From Roseovarius nubinhibens ISM (GTDB taxonomy: Bacteria; Pseudomonadota; Alphaproteobacteria; Rhodobacterales; Rhodobacteraceae), in the NCBI RefSeq assembly GCF_000152625.1, contig NZ_CH724156.1, positions 1,248,966 to 1,312,965 on the forward strand: a stretch of 64,000 nucleotides of DNA, in the 5' to 3' direction. Position 1 is the stretch's first letter. Each line of letters begins with the position of its first letter. The notes below the pieces were generated by a model that was given only the letters and a program-made list of their open reading frames with translations, had not been told where the DNA came from and made no database searches. Position numbers and translations under genes: made by a program. Below, piece by piece: positions 25,975-34,828 of the stretch.

Positions 25975-26331
25975 TCACATCACCTCCACCAGCACCCAGA
26001 TCACCAACAGCCCCAGCCCCACCACCAGCGCCAATTTGGCGAGGGGGCGGCTGCCCGGGCCAGGCTCGGCGCTGGGGCTGATCGGGCGCAGGTCGGGCCG
26101 CGCTTGATCGGCATTCGGTCTCTCCGCGATCTCGGCCTCGGCCATCCGCCGCTCGGCCTCTGTGGGCGGCGCACCCCCTGCCTCGGCATCGGTGCCCAGA
26201 GGCGCTGCCGCCGGATCGGGAAAGCCCTGCTTGTCCCCCGCCTTGCCCGCGTCGATCTCCTGTCGCAGCCGGTCCGTGGTCTTGGCCGCCCCCTTATTCG
26301 CCTCTCCCGTGGCTTTCGAATTCTCTGACAT
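25975..26331 (-). CDS. Small tail-anchored stress-type protein
   Basis: 118 residues from ATG 26331, with AAGGAG eight bases upstream. The body is hydrophilic and rich in Ala, Glu and Pro (MSENSKATGEANKGAAKTTD ... RRMAEAEIAERPNADQA). A single C-terminal membrane helix LAKLALVVGLGLLVIWVLVE ends it, so it is probably tail-anchored. It is divergent from the PRC-barrel gene. No function known. Confidence 0.75.
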   Translation of the reverse strand: MSENSKATGEANKGAAKTTDRLRQEIDAGKAGDKQGFPDPAAAPLGTDAEAGGAPPTEAERRMAEAEIAERPNADQARPDLRPISPSAEPGPGSRPLAKLALVVGLGLLVIWVLVEVM

Positions 26332-26410
26332 TTTTTCGCTCCTTGGCAGCTTGCGGTTAACATTTGAGTCGCAGCGCCTCGCGCCCACGGCCCGGGCCCG
26401 CCCGCCGTGC

Positions 26411-26453
26411 AGTCGCGATACCGTCGTAATACCGACGCGATACCGCATGTCGG
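26411..26453 (+). repeat. Dispersed 3 x 11-bp repeat element, copy B
   Basis: Units GTCGCGATACC, GTCGTAATACC and GACGCGATACC followed by GCATG. It lies in the intergenic region between the tail-anchored protein gene and the PRC-barrel gene, about 40 bp upstream of the EcfG-like promoter. Confidence 0.75.
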
Positions 26454-26493
26454 CCAGATGCTGCCGACCGCGCTTTGGTTCGGGTCTGTGAAC

Positions 26494-26518
26494 GGAACGC
26501 ACGGCAGGCTCATTTGTT
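26494..26518 (+). promoter_or_regulatory. EcfG-like promoter of the PRC-barrel gene
   Basis: GGAAC (26494-26498), 16 bases, TGTT (26515-26518). It is about 30 bp upstream of the start codon and close to the sigma-EcfG consensus. Confidence 0.6.
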
Positions 26519-26547
26519 GCCCCAGTACCAAGGAAAAGGAGGATCAA

Positions 26548-26901
26548 ATGACCACCACAACACGTGCAACACTCGTATCGTCCTCGGATGTGAACGGCAC
26601 CGAGGTCTATAGCCCCGATGGCACCAATGTCGGCACCATCGACCACCTGATGATCGACAAGCAAAGCGGCAAGGTCGCCTATGCTGTCATGGCGTTCGGC
26701 GGCTTTCTCGGCATCGGCGAAGACCACCGCCCGGTGCCTTGGGGCAAGCTGAACTACGACACGAACAAGGGCGGTTTTGTCTCCGACATCACCCCCGAAG
26801 AGGTCCAGAGCGCCCCGGATCGCACCAACGACTGGTACGCCGACCGCGCCTGGGATCAGCGCACCCATGACCATTATCAGGTGCCTTACTACTGGATCTG
26901 A
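26548..26901 (+). CDS. PRC-barrel domain protein
   Basis: 117 residues from ATG 26548 with AAGGAGG upstream. The PRC-barrel is seen in VNGTEVYSPDGTNVGTIDHL, MIDKQSGKVAYAVMAFGGF and PVPWGKLNYD. Such single-domain proteins are common among stress-induced genes of alphaproteobacteria; their ligand is unknown. The EcfG-like promoter supports a place in the general stress regulon. It is followed by a GC-rich hairpin without a T-run. Confidence 0.9.
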   Translation: MTTTTRATLVSSSDVNGTEVYSPDGTNVGTIDHLMIDKQSGKVAYAVMAFGGFLGIGEDHRPVPWGKLNYDTNKGGFVSDITPEEVQSAPDRTNDWYADRAWDQRTHDHYQVPYYWI

Positions 26902-26981
26902 TAGGGCGCCGGTTCGCCCCCGCCCTGCCTCGGGCCCACCCCCGCCCCGCCGCGCGCTGGGCGGGGGATTTCGCCGTGACC

Positions 26982-27854
26982 CTAAGGCGTTACCGCCGCG
27001 TCCTTGGCCGCCCTCTCGAGGATCATCCCATAGAGATCCTCCACCTCGGGCCGGTTCTTGTGCAGCGATCTGTGCAGGTAATAGGACACATGCGGCAGCG
27101 ACGGCAGGCCGAGTTTCGTGTCGAGAATTTCGATATCCGAGCGAAACGCGCTCTTGGTCCGCGCCGTGATCCCGATCCCCGCCTCGATGCCGAACCGGAT
27201 GCCCGCCGGGGTCCGCGAGGTGAACTTCTCGAAATAGGTCCAGCCATCGAGATCGAGCGCCGACAGCGCAATCCGCCGGAACATGCTCGGCGCGTCCGTG
27301 ACCACCAGCGGCAGCGGCTCATTCGGTCGATGCTGCCAGCCTTTCGCCGCGATCCAATGCACGCTGAGCATCCGCACCCGCGTCCCCTCGGTGCTCCCCG
27401 AGCGCCATGTCGAAAGGGTTAAATCGAGCGCGCCTTCTTCCAGCATTTTCATCAAGATCCCGCTGCGCTCCACCGCCAGCACCACCCGCACCCCGGGCCA
27501 ACGCTCGACAAAGCTCTGAATGATCTCCGGCAGCAGGTCATTGGCAATTTCCAACGGCGCGCCGAGCTTGATCACCCCGGTGTTCTGGCTGAGCCCCGAG
27601 GCCGACATCGCCTGTTTACAAAGGGATACGATCTCATGGCTGTGCCGCAGCAAGGTCTGCCCCGCCTCCGTCAACTCCCGCCGCCGCCCCCGCGTCACAA
27701 ACAGCGGCGTGCCGACGATCTTCTCCAGACTCTGCATCTGCTGCGTCACCGCCGACTGCGTCCTCCCCAACCTCTGCGCCGCCGCACTAAAGCTCCCCTC
27801 CTGCTCAATCGCGATCAGGGTTCGTAAATGCGAAAGCTGAAAATCAGGTGTCAT
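26982..27854 (-). CDS. LysR-family transcriptional regulator
   Basis: 290 residues from ATG 27854 (a TTG four codons earlier is less likely). N-terminal winged helix-turn-helix: LRTLIAIEQEGSFSAAAQRL, GRTQSAVTQQMQSLE. The C-terminal effector domain is of type-2 periplasmic-binding fold (GVIKLGAPLEIANDLLPEII ... DLTLSTWR). It is divergent from the purB-like gene across a 312-base region that also holds a gene remnant, so it probably controls what remains there. Effector unknown. Confidence 0.92.
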   Translation of the reverse strand: MTPDFQLSHLRTLIAIEQEGSFSAAAQRLGRTQSAVTQQMQSLEKIVGTPLFVTRGRRRELTEAGQTLLRHSHEIVSLCKQAMSASGLSQNTGVIKLGAPLEIANDLLPEIIQSFVERWPGVRVVLAVERSGILMKMLEEGALDLTLSTWRSGSTEGTRVRMLSVHWIAAKGWQHRPNEPLPLVVTDAPSMFRRIALSALDLDGWTYFEKFTSRTPAGIRFGIEAGIGITARTKSAFRSDIEILDTKLGLPSLPHVSYYLHRSLHKNRPEVEDLYGMILERAAKDAAVTP

Positions 27855-28166
27855 CGGCGGCCTCAACTGTTCATTTTGGCTGATATGTTCAGTAAAAATA
27901 TTAATTTTACAAATGAATCAAGCTTCCCTATCGATCCTCAATCGAATTCGCCCCTCGGGGACCGCCACAGACATCAAAGGGAGCACATGATGAACCGACT
28001 GGCCTTCGCAGCGGCACCGGGGCTCCCAACCCCGCCCATGACGGGCAAGTGATCCGGTTTCACGCCGGGCTCGAACATATCGACGATCTCATCGCGGATC
28101 TCGCGGCCTCCTTCGCGGCGGCCGCCTGATCCCGCCAACCAACACCTATCCACCGGAGAACCACTT
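27855..28166 (+). other. Region between lysR and the purB-like gene
   Basis: AT-rich upstream half (27880-27950), probably holding the divergent promoters. At 27981-28050 a GGGAG ribosome site and ATG ATG start a 21-codon frame (MMNRLAFAAAPGLPTPPMTG...) that ends in TGA. It runs out of frame into the enzyme fragment listed below. Confidence 0.5.
28049..28129 (+). pseudogene. 3' fragment of a trans-sulfuration (metC/metB-like) enzyme gene
   Basis: The 26 codons before TGA at 28127-28129 read VIRFHAGLEHIDDLIADLAA then SFAAAA. This closely matches the C-terminal end of PLP-dependent cystathionine beta-lyase/gamma-synthase family enzymes (R-x-H/S-x-G-L-E-x-x-D-D-L-I-A-D-L). The rest of the gene is missing; a start with a good ribosome site remains 62 bases upstream in another frame. 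This suggests an internal deletion that left both ends. Confidence 0.6.
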
Positions 28167-29531
28167 ATGGGTACAAGCGTTTTCGATTCCGTCCTTCTCA
28201 AGAATTCCTGGTCCACCGAAGAGATGCGCGGCATCTTCAACGACGAAGCCCGCATTCAGCGCTGGCTCGACGTCGAAGCGGCGCTCGCCCTCGAACAGGC
28301 CAAGCTCGGGATGATCCCCACCGCCGCCGCCGAGGAAATCGCCGCCAAGTCGAAATTCGACGCCATCGACATGGATCTCGTGCTGCATCTCCTCGCTGTG
28401 ACCAAACACCCGCTGGTCCCCGTGGTGCGCGCCCTCGAACAGGCCTGCGAAAACGGCGCCGGTGAATATGTCCATTTCGGCGTCACCACCCAGGACATCA
28501 TCGACACCGGCCTCGTGCTGCAGATGAAGGACGCCTATGACGTCATCCGCCGCGACCTGCTCGAAATGGCCAACCACCTGCTGCGGCTGAGCGAAGAACA
28601 CCGCAACACGCCGATGATGGGCCGCACCCTCATGCTGCAGGCGATCCCGATCACCTTCGGCTTCAAGGCGGCGATCTGGCTCTCGGAAATCGACCGTCAC
28701 TTGGCCCGGCTCGACGAGATTGCGCCGCGTGTCTTTGTCGGCTCGATCGTCGGCGCGGTTGGCACCAAGGCCTCCTTCGGCTCCAAGGCGCATGACATGG
28801 AAAAGGCGGTCAACACCTATCTCGGCCTCGGCACGCCCAATATCTCGTGGCAGCCCGCCCGCGACCGTTTCTACGAATTCGGCGCCGTCATGGGCGGCAT
28901 CAACGCCACGCTCAACAAGATCGGCAATCAGCTCCTGCTGCTCGCCCATAATGAATTTGACGAGATCGCCGAACCCTTCGGCGAAGGTCAGGTCGGCTCC
29001 TCCACCATGCCGCACAAACGCAACCCGGCGGTGACCGAAAACTCTGTCACCGTGAGCAACACGCTCAAGTCCAACATCAACATGCTCTCGGACATCACCA
29101 AGCATGAACATGAACGCGACGGTGCCGTGTGGAAGATGGAATGGAAGATCATTCCCGAAATCTGCCTGATGCTCTCGGTGGTGCTCGCCAATCAGAAATT
29201 CGTGCTCGGCGGTCTCGAGGTGAAGAAAGCGAGCATGCTGAACAATCTCAAGCTGCTCAAAGGCTATGCGCTGGCCGAACGCATCATGTTCGCCGCCGCT
29301 GACAAGCTCGGCAAGCAGACCGCCCATGAAGAGGTCTATGAGGCCGCGATGAAGGGCATCGAGGCCGGCGTCACCTTCAAAGAGGCGCTGCTCGACAACG
29401 CCGCCATTTCCGGCGCGCTGACCGAGGCAGAGCTCGACGCGCTGCTCGATCCGACGACCTATGTCGGCGCCTCGCCCGACATCGTCGACACCGCCATCGC
29501 CGCCATCCGCAAAGAGGGCCGCATCGGCTAG
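28167..29531 (+). CDS. Adenylosuccinate lyase/fumarase superfamily enzyme
   Basis: 454 residues of the class II fumarase/aspartase superfamily, which removes a group by beta-elimination with release of fumarate. The signature GSSTMPHKRNPAVTEN (near 284-299) is the flexible catalytic loop; TTQDIIDT and RTLMLQAIP supply the other active-site segments. The overall sequence fits the PurB-like group. The LysR neighbour and enzyme remnant suggest it may not be the housekeeping PurB, and related lyases act on other succinyl or carboxy-muconate substrates. A terminator follows. Confidence 0.85.
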   Translation: MGTSVFDSVLLKNSWSTEEMRGIFNDEARIQRWLDVEAALALEQAKLGMIPTAAAEEIAAKSKFDAIDMDLVLHLLAVTKHPLVPVVRALEQACENGAGEYVHFGVTTQDIIDTGLVLQMKDAYDVIRRDLLEMANHLLRLSEEHRNTPMMGRTLMLQAIPITFGFKAAIWLSEIDRHLARLDEIAPRVFVGSIVGAVGTKASFGSKAHDMEKAVNTYLGLGTPNISWQPARDRFYEFGAVMGGINATLNKIGNQLLLLAHNEFDEIAEPFGEGQVGSSTMPHKRNPAVTENSVTVSNTLKSNINMLSDITKHEHERDGAVWKMEWKIIPEICLMLSVVLANQKFVLGGLEVKKASMLNNLKLLKGYALAERIMFAAADKLGKQTAHEEVYEAAMKGIEAGVTFKEALLDNAAISGALTEAELDALLDPTTYVGASPDIVDTAIAAIRKEGRIG

Positions 29532-29554
29532 GCCCGCACGTGACCTACGAAGGG

Positions 29555-29588
29555 AAAGGCCGGTGCTTCCCCGCACCGGCCTTTCTGT
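29555..29588. terminator. Terminator between the purB-like gene and phnM
   Basis: Perfect 9-bp stem GGCCGGTGC/GCACCGGCC (29558-29566 with 29573-29581), flanked by AAA and TTTCTGTT. It can serve both convergent genes. Confidence 0.88.
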
Positions 29589-29625
29589 TAGCCGTAAAAA
29601 CAGGCCCTGTTACAGCATAAACGCC

Positions 29626-30768
29626 CTAACAAACCCGACGCCCACGCACCCAGGTTTCGCGCACCACCGGCGTGCCCTCGATCCGCGCCATCCGCAACAG
29701 ATCCGCCCGCGCGCCCAGACGAACCTCGCCCCGATCGTCGAGCCCGCTACACCGCGCCGGGTTGGCCGTCACCGTCTTGATCCCCCGCGCCATATCGTCC
29801 CAAAGATCGCCGAGCATGACACCGGCCGCCAAGAGCGAGCCGGGAATATAATCCGACGACACGATATCGAGCAGGTCTTTTTCCGCCAGAACCGAGGCCG
29901 CGACATTGCCCGAATGCGACCCGCCGCGCACCAGGTTCGGCCCGCCCATGATCGTGGCCAGCCCCTGCGCCCGGCTCTCGCGCGCCGCCTCTTCCGTGGT
30001 CGGAAACTCCGCCAGCCGCACACCAAGCCGGGCCGACACCCGCGCCTGCTCGGCCGTGGTGTCGTCATGGCTCGCCATCACCGCCCCAAGCCGCGCCGCC
30101 GCCGCCACCGCGCCGGCCTCATGCTTGGCCCCCAACCGCGCACTCAGGCTACGGCGGTCGTCCACATGCTGTTCAAACTCGGCATCCGACAGCCCGTGCT
30201 TGCCACAGACATATTCCTTGAGCTTGGAAATATCGCGAAACTGCCGCTGCCCCGGCGTGTGATCCATCAGGCTCAGGATACGCACCCGATCCTCCGGCCC
30301 GAACTCGTCGAGCTCATCGAGCAGCGTCTCGGAACAGATTTCCGCCCGCAGATGCAGGAAATGGCTGATCCGCAGCACATCCTTTTCGCGCATCTCCAAC
30401 AGCTCGGTGGCGAGCTGCCGGGCGTATTTGCCATAATCCGCCCCCTGCCCCGACAGGATCGAGCCCACCCGCATCGCGTCGAATACGGTGGTGATCCCCG
30501 CCGCGGCGAGCTCGGCATCATGGGCGATCAGCGCCGACATATGCGGCCAGGCCACCTTGGGACGCGGCTGAATATGCCGTTCGAGATTGTCGGTATGCAG
30601 CTCGACCATGCCGGGCATCAGGTAATCACCGCCCAGATCATGCACCCCCGTGGCCTGCGTGCCGCCGCTCGAAATATCGGTGATCTCGCCCGCCTCGACC
30701 GTCACCGATCCGTGGATCACCTCATCGGGCAGCACAATCGCGGCGTTCGTAAAAATCGTCTTGCTCAT
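29626..30768 (-). CDS. phnM: Alpha-D-ribose 1-methylphosphonate 5-triphosphate diphosphatase
   Basis: Amidohydrolase that removes pyrophosphate from ribose 1-methylphosphonate 5-triphosphate in the C-P lyase pathway. 380 residues, normal length. The metal-binding motif reads VELHTDNLERH (family H-x-D/N form), a KHEAG segment lies mid-chain, ASHDDTT supplies a His-Asp-Asp site, and the ANPARCSGLDDRGEVRLG end is typical. AAAGGA precedes the start. It is the last gene of the phnGHIJKLNM row, 82 bp after phnN. Confidence 0.95.
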   Translation of the reverse strand: MSKTIFTNAAIVLPDEVIHGSVTVEAGEITDISSGGTQATGVHDLGGDYLMPGMVELHTDNLERHIQPRPKVAWPHMSALIAHDAELAAAGITTVFDAMRVGSILSGQGADYGKYARQLATELLEMREKDVLRISHFLHLRAEICSETLLDELDEFGPEDRVRILSLMDHTPGQRQFRDISKLKEYVCGKHGLSDAEFEQHVDDRRSLSARLGAKHEAGAVAAAARLGAVMASHDDTTAEQARVSARLGVRLAEFPTTEEAARESRAQGLATIMGGPNLVRGGSHSGNVAASVLAEKDLLDIVSSDYIPGSLLAAGVMLGDLWDDMARGIKTVTANPARCSGLDDRGEVRLGARADLLRMARIEGTPVVRETWVRGRRVC

Positions 30769-30850
30769 CGCTTTCGTCCTTTAGTGCCGGTTGCCGCTAG
30801 CGGGTCCGTGTCACAGCCATATGACAGGGCGGAAAATTCGCGCAAACCCC

Positions 30851-31420
30851 TCATGCCGCCGTCTCCACCTGCCCCAGCGCCGCAAGAAGCTGCGCCACAC
30901 TGTCCTTCACCCGACCGCTGTTGTCGATCTCCATGAAAGGGATGCCCTCAGGCACCGCAATTCGCCCACGTTCGAGCCGCTTTTCGATCTCTTCCGCCGT
31001 CTCGCGCCCGCGCTCTTCGAGGCGGCGCGACAGGGTCTCGCGGTCCGTGGTGATGACCACGACCCGCAGCTCGGGATAGCTCTCCATGATCTCCGGCAGC
31101 GCCTCGCGCGACCCGTTGAAAAGCACCGTCTTGCCCTCTTTCAACGCCGCAACCACGCTCACCGGCACCGCATAGCGCAGCCCATGCGCCTGCCAATGAA
31201 AGAGAAATGCCCCAGCCGCGAGACCGGCTTCAAACGCCTCGTCACTGACGCCGATATGATCCTCGCCGCCCTTGTCCTCGTCGCGGGTAATCACCCGCTT
31301 GGCCCGGACGAGCCAGGGCGCCGCCCGGCAGGCGGCATCGAGAACGGTGTCTTTCCCCGCCCCCGAGGGACCGACCACCGCGACGAGCTGCCCGGCCTTA
31401 TCCAAGTCCGCCCCGCTCAT
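30851..31420 (-). CDS. phnN: Ribose 1,5-bisphosphate phosphokinase
   Basis: Makes PRPP from ribose 1,5-bisphosphate, which lets the C-P lyase product enter nucleotide metabolism. 189 residues with a guanylate-kinase-like P-loop VVGPSGAGKDTVL near residues 14-26, and the typical FHWQAHGLRYAVP segment. Its start overlaps the phnL stop (ATGA). The gene order phnL-phnN-phnM is common. Confidence 0.95.
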   Translation of the reverse strand: MSGADLDKAGQLVAVVGPSGAGKDTVLDAACRAAPWLVRAKRVITRDEDKGGEDHIGVSDEAFEAGLAAGAFLFHWQAHGLRYAVPVSVVAALKEGKTVLFNGSREALPEIMESYPELRVVVITTDRETLSRRLEERGRETAEEIEKRLERGRIAVPEGIPFMEIDNSGRVKDSVAQLLAALGQVETAA

Positions 31421-32097
31421 GCCAGCCCCGGCACAAAGCGGGTGACATCCACCACCCGATCACAGAGCCGATCCCGCGCCGCCTCGTCATGGAAAATGCC
31501 AATGATCGCCGCGCCGCGCGCCTTGGCCGCCTCGATCATGCTCATCACCACCTCGCGATTGGCCGCGTCCAGGCTCGCCGTCGGCTCATCGAGCAACAGC
31601 GCCGGGTAATCATGGGCAAAGCCCCGGGCGATATTGACCCGCTGCTGCTCGCCGCCGGAAAAGGTCGTGGGCGACAGCGACCAGAGCCGCTCGGGGATAT
31701 TGAGCCGCGCCAGCAGCTCCGCCGCCCGCTCGCGCGCCCGGCTCTCGTCCTCGCCCACGATCAGCAATGGCTCGGCCACCACATCGAGCGTCGGCACCCG
31801 CGGCACCACCCGCAGGAACTGGCTGACATAGCCCAGCACCTCGCGGCGCAGCGCCAGTATCTCGCGCGGCTCGGCCCGGGCGATGTCGACACCGCCGACG
31901 ATGATGCTGCCGGACTGGCACAGGTAATTGCCGTAAATCATCCGCATTAGGGTCGATTTTCCGGCCCCCGACGCCCCGGTGAGCGCCACGCATTCCCCCG
32001 CGGCCACACGCAGGCTGGCGCCCGCCATCACCGGGATTTCTGCGCCGCCCTGATTGTGCAGGGTGAAGGATTTGGAAAGGTTGTCGATCTCGATCAT
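31417..32097 (-). CDS. phnL: C-P lyase system ABC-type ATPase PhnL
   Basis: 226 residues. Walker A GASGAGKST, signature FSGGEQQRVNIARG and Walker B ALLLDEPTASLD are intact. PhnL joins the PhnGHIJ-PhnK complex and is needed for the first step, transfer of methylphosphonate to ribose. It is not a transporter part despite its ABC fold. It follows phnK by three bases. Confidence 0.95.
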   Translation of the reverse strand: MIEIDNLSKSFTLHNQGGAEIPVMAGASLRVAAGECVALTGASGAGKSTLMRMIYGNYLCQSGSIIVGGVDIARAEPREILALRREVLGYVSQFLRVVPRVPTLDVVAEPLLIVGEDESRARERAAELLARLNIPERLWSLSPTTFSGGEQQRVNIARGFAHDYPALLLDEPTASLDAANREVVMSMIEAAKARGAAIIGIFHDEAARDRLCDRVVDVTRFVPGLA

Positions 32098-32100
32098 GGG

Positions 32101-32874
32101 TCAGGCCTGCAATACGGAAGAGACAAGAAGCTGGGTATAGGCGTGCTGCGGATCGTCGAGCACCTGATCGGTCAGCCCGGTCTCGACCACATGGCCCGAT
32201 TTCATCACCATGAGCCGATCCGCCAGCAGCCGCACCACCGCGAGATCATGGGTCACGAGGATCACCGACAGCCCCATCTGCCGCACCAGCCCACGCAACA
32301 GATCGAGGAGCCGCGCCTGCACGCTCACATCAAGGCCCCCGGTCGGCTCGTCCATAAAGACCAGCCGCGGCCCGGTCACCAGATTGCGCGCGATCTGCAA
32401 CCGCTGCTGCATCCCGCCCGAGAAGCTCGACGGGCGGTCGTCGATCCGGTCATCGGCAATTTCGACCCGGCCAAGCCAGTCCGTCGCCACCGACCGGATA
32501 CCGCCGTAATGCCGATGTCCTACAGCCATGAGCCTTTCGCCCACATTGCCCCCGGCACTGACCCCCATCCGAAGCCCGTCGCGCGGGTTCTGATGCACAA
32601 AGGCCCAGTCGGTCCGGCTCAGCATCCGCCGCTCCGGCTCGGACATGGTGACCGTATCGCGCCCCACACCCTGCCGGTCATGATAGATGACCTCGCCCTG
32701 ATCCGGCGTGAGGTGACCGGCCAGGCAATTGAGAAGGGTCGATTTTCCCGACCCGGATTCGCCCACGATGCCCATCACCTCGCCGGGGTAGAGATCAAAT
32801 CCCACCCCGGTACAGCCAATCCGCGCACCATAGCGTTTCTCGATATCTCGCACTGAGAGAAGAGGGGTCGTCAT
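32101..32874 (-). CDS. phnK: C-P lyase system ABC-type ATPase PhnK
   Basis: 257 residues from ATG 32874, which overlaps the phnJ stop (ATGA); an upstream in-frame start lies inside phnJ and is not needed. Walker A GESGSGKST, signature SFSGGMQQRLQIARN and Walker B RLVFMDEPTGGLD are present. PhnK binds to PhnJ in the core complex. The stretch encoding VGHRHYGGIRSVA (32482-32520) contains a copy-like version of the dispersed 11-bp repeat. Confidence 0.95.
   Translation of the reverse strand: MTTPLLSVRDIEKRYGARIGCTGVGFDLYPGEVMGIVGESGSGKSTLLNCLAGHLTPDQGEVIYHDRQGVGRDTVTMSEPERRMLSRTDWAFVHQNPRDGLRMGVSAGGNVGERLMAVGHRHYGGIRSVATDWLGRVEIADDRIDDRPSSFSGGMQQRLQIARNLVTGPRLVFMDEPTGGLDVSVQARLLDLLRGLVRQMGLSVILVTHDLAVVRLLADRLMVMKSGHVVETGLTDQVLDDPQHAYTQLLVSSVLQA
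32482..32520 (+). repeat. Dispersed 11-bp repeat element, weak copy E
   Basis: GACCGGATACC and GCCGTAATGCC followed by GATGTCC, preceded by a shortened unit. It lies inside phnK and codes for residues that fit the PhnK family, so this copy may be chance or convergence. Confidence 0.35.
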
Positions 32875-33725
32875 GCGGCATCCTCCGCCTTTGCGCCGGC
32901 TGCGGCCTCGACCCGCCCCCGGCAATAATCCGTATCCGAACACACAAACATCCGCCCCCCCGCATCATCGGTGATCACCTCATCGAGATAGCTGTCCTCG
33001 GCCCCGCAAATTGCACAGGGATGATCGGCTTTCGACGGGTCGAACGGGTGGTCCTCGAAATCGAGACTGACCACTTTCGTATGCGGCGGCAGCGCATAAA
33101 TCCGCTGTTCGCGCCCCGCCCCAAAGAGCTGAATGGCGTCCATCTCGAGCTTGGGATTGTCGAATTTCGGGATCGGCGACGGGTCCATCACATAGCGCCC
33201 CTCGACCTTGACCGGATAGGCATAGGCGGTGGCGATATTGCCGTGCTGGGCGATATCCTCATAGAGCTTCACATGCATGAGCCCATATTCCTCAAGACTG
33301 TGCATCTTGCGCGTCTCCGTCTCTCGCGGCTCGAGAAAGCGCAGCGGCTCGGGGATCGGCACCTGATAGACGATGATCTGATCCTCGCGCAGCGCCTCTT
33401 CGGGGATGCGGTGCCGGGTCTGGATCACGCTCGCCTCTGCCGTGCGCTCGGTCACCGCCACCCCGGCGGTCTTCTCGAAAAAGCGCCGGATCGACACCGC
33501 GTTGGTGGTGTCATCGGCCCCCTGATCGATCACCTTGAAGCAATCCTCGGGCGTCAGCACCGCCGCCGACACCTGCACGCCTCCCGTACCCCAACCATAG
33601 GGCATCGGCATTTCGCGGCTGGCAAAGGGCACCTGATAGCCCGGGATCGCCATGCCCTTGAGAATGGCACGGCGGATCATCCGCTTGGTCTGCTCATCCA
33701 GATAGGCAAAGTTATAGTCGGTCAT
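32871..33725 (-). CDS. phnJ: Alpha-D-ribose 1-methylphosphonate 5-phosphate C-P lyase
   Basis: Radical-SAM enzyme that breaks the C-P bond with release of methane (or other alkane). 284 residues. The 4Fe-4S binding cysteines lie at the C-terminal end in the known CX2CX21C pattern: HPCAICGAEDSYLDE ... FVCSDTDYC. The chain otherwise follows the family (NFAYLDEQTKRMIRRAILK, PYGWGTGGVQVSAA). Starts overlap with phnI by four bases. Confidence 0.97.
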   Translation of the reverse strand: MTDYNFAYLDEQTKRMIRRAILKGMAIPGYQVPFASREMPMPYGWGTGGVQVSAAVLTPEDCFKVIDQGADDTTNAVSIRRFFEKTAGVAVTERTAEASVIQTRHRIPEEALREDQIIVYQVPIPEPLRFLEPRETETRKMHSLEEYGLMHVKLYEDIAQHGNIATAYAYPVKVEGRYVMDPSPIPKFDNPKLEMDAIQLFGAGREQRIYALPPHTKVVSLDFEDHPFDPSKADHPCAICGAEDSYLDEVITDDAGGRMFVCSDTDYCRGRVEAAAGAKAEDAA

Positions 33726-34828
33726 TCTGCGGCCTCCGGGGTTTTGCTCTGCGCCGCCTGATAGGCTTCGGCCTCGGCGCGGATCTTGCGGATAAGCTCA
33801 AGCTCGGATTGGAAATCCACGTAATGCGGCAGCTTGATATGTTCGAGGAACCCGGTCGCCTGGATGTTGTCGGCATGGCTCAGGACGAACTCTTCATCCT
33901 GTGCCGGCGCGCCTTGGTTCTCCTCGCCGAGCTCACGCCAGCGCAGCGCCCGATCGACAAGCGCCATGGAAATCGCCTTGCGCTCGGTCTGCCCAAAGAC
34001 AAGCCCATAGCCCCGGGTGAATTGCGGCGGCTCGGTCTTGGAGCCCTTGAACTGGTTTACCGTCTCGCATTCGGTCACGGTGATCTCGCCGATCTCGACC
34101 GCAAAGCCGAGCTCGGGAATATCCATCTCGATGGCCACCGCACCGATGCGCAGCTCGCCCACAAAGGCATGGTTGCGCGCATAGCCGCGCTGCGTCGAAT
34201 AGGCGAGCCCGAGCAAAAACCCCTCATCCCCCCGCGTCAGCGATTGCAGCCGCAAGGCACGATTGGCCGGCAGCTCGAGCGGCGCACGGGTGAGATCCGG
34301 CGGCACCGCCTCGTCCCGTGCCTCGCTCTCGATAAGCCCGTCCCGGTTGAGAAACTCGGTCACATGCGGCACCGGCCCGGCACTTCCCTCGGCCTCTTCG
34401 GCGGGCTGCGGGGCCTCCCCCTCTGCCGCCAGTTTGAAGTCGAGCAAACGGTGCGTGTAGTCAAACGTCGGCCCGAGGATTTGCCCGCCGGGCAGATCCT
34501 TGAACGTCGCCGACACCCGCCGCTCACAGCGCATCTCGCCCGTCTCAATGGGTCGCGTCGCACCAAAGCGGGGCAGCGTCGTGCGATAGGCCCGGATCAG
34601 GAAAATCGCCTCGATCAGATCGCCGCGCGATTGCTTGATCGCCAGCGCCGCGAGATCGGGATCATAGAGCGAGCCTTCGGACATCACCCGGTTGACCGCG
34701 AGCGCCATCTGCTCGCGGATCTGCGCAAGGCTGAGCTCGGGCACCTGCGGGTCGCCCCGGCGCTCTTCGGCAAGCCACGCATGGGCATTGTCGATGGCCT
34801 TTTCGCCCCCTTTGACAGCGACATACAT
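33722..34828 (-). CDS. phnI: Carbon-phosphorus lyase complex subunit PhnI
   Basis: 368 residues from ATG 34828, overlapping the phnH stop (TGATG); the frame is open far upstream but that part is antisense-like. MYVAVKGGEKAIDNAH is the usual PhnI start, and HYVDFQSELELIRKIR closes it. With PhnL it displaces adenine from MgATP to form the ribose-phosphonate, and it is the scaffold of the PhnGHIJ core. Confidence 0.96.
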   Translation of the reverse strand: MYVAVKGGEKAIDNAHAWLAEERRGDPQVPELSLAQIREQMALAVNRVMSEGSLYDPDLAALAIKQSRGDLIEAIFLIRAYRTTLPRFGATRPIETGEMRCERRVSATFKDLPGGQILGPTFDYTHRLLDFKLAAEGEAPQPAEEAEGSAGPVPHVTEFLNRDGLIESEARDEAVPPDLTRAPLELPANRALRLQSLTRGDEGFLLGLAYSTQRGYARNHAFVGELRIGAVAIEMDIPELGFAVEIGEITVTECETVNQFKGSKTEPPQFTRGYGLVFGQTERKAISMALVDRALRWRELGEENQGAPAQDEEFVLSHADNIQATGFLEHIKLPHYVDFQSELELIRKIRAEAEAYQAAQSKTPEAAE

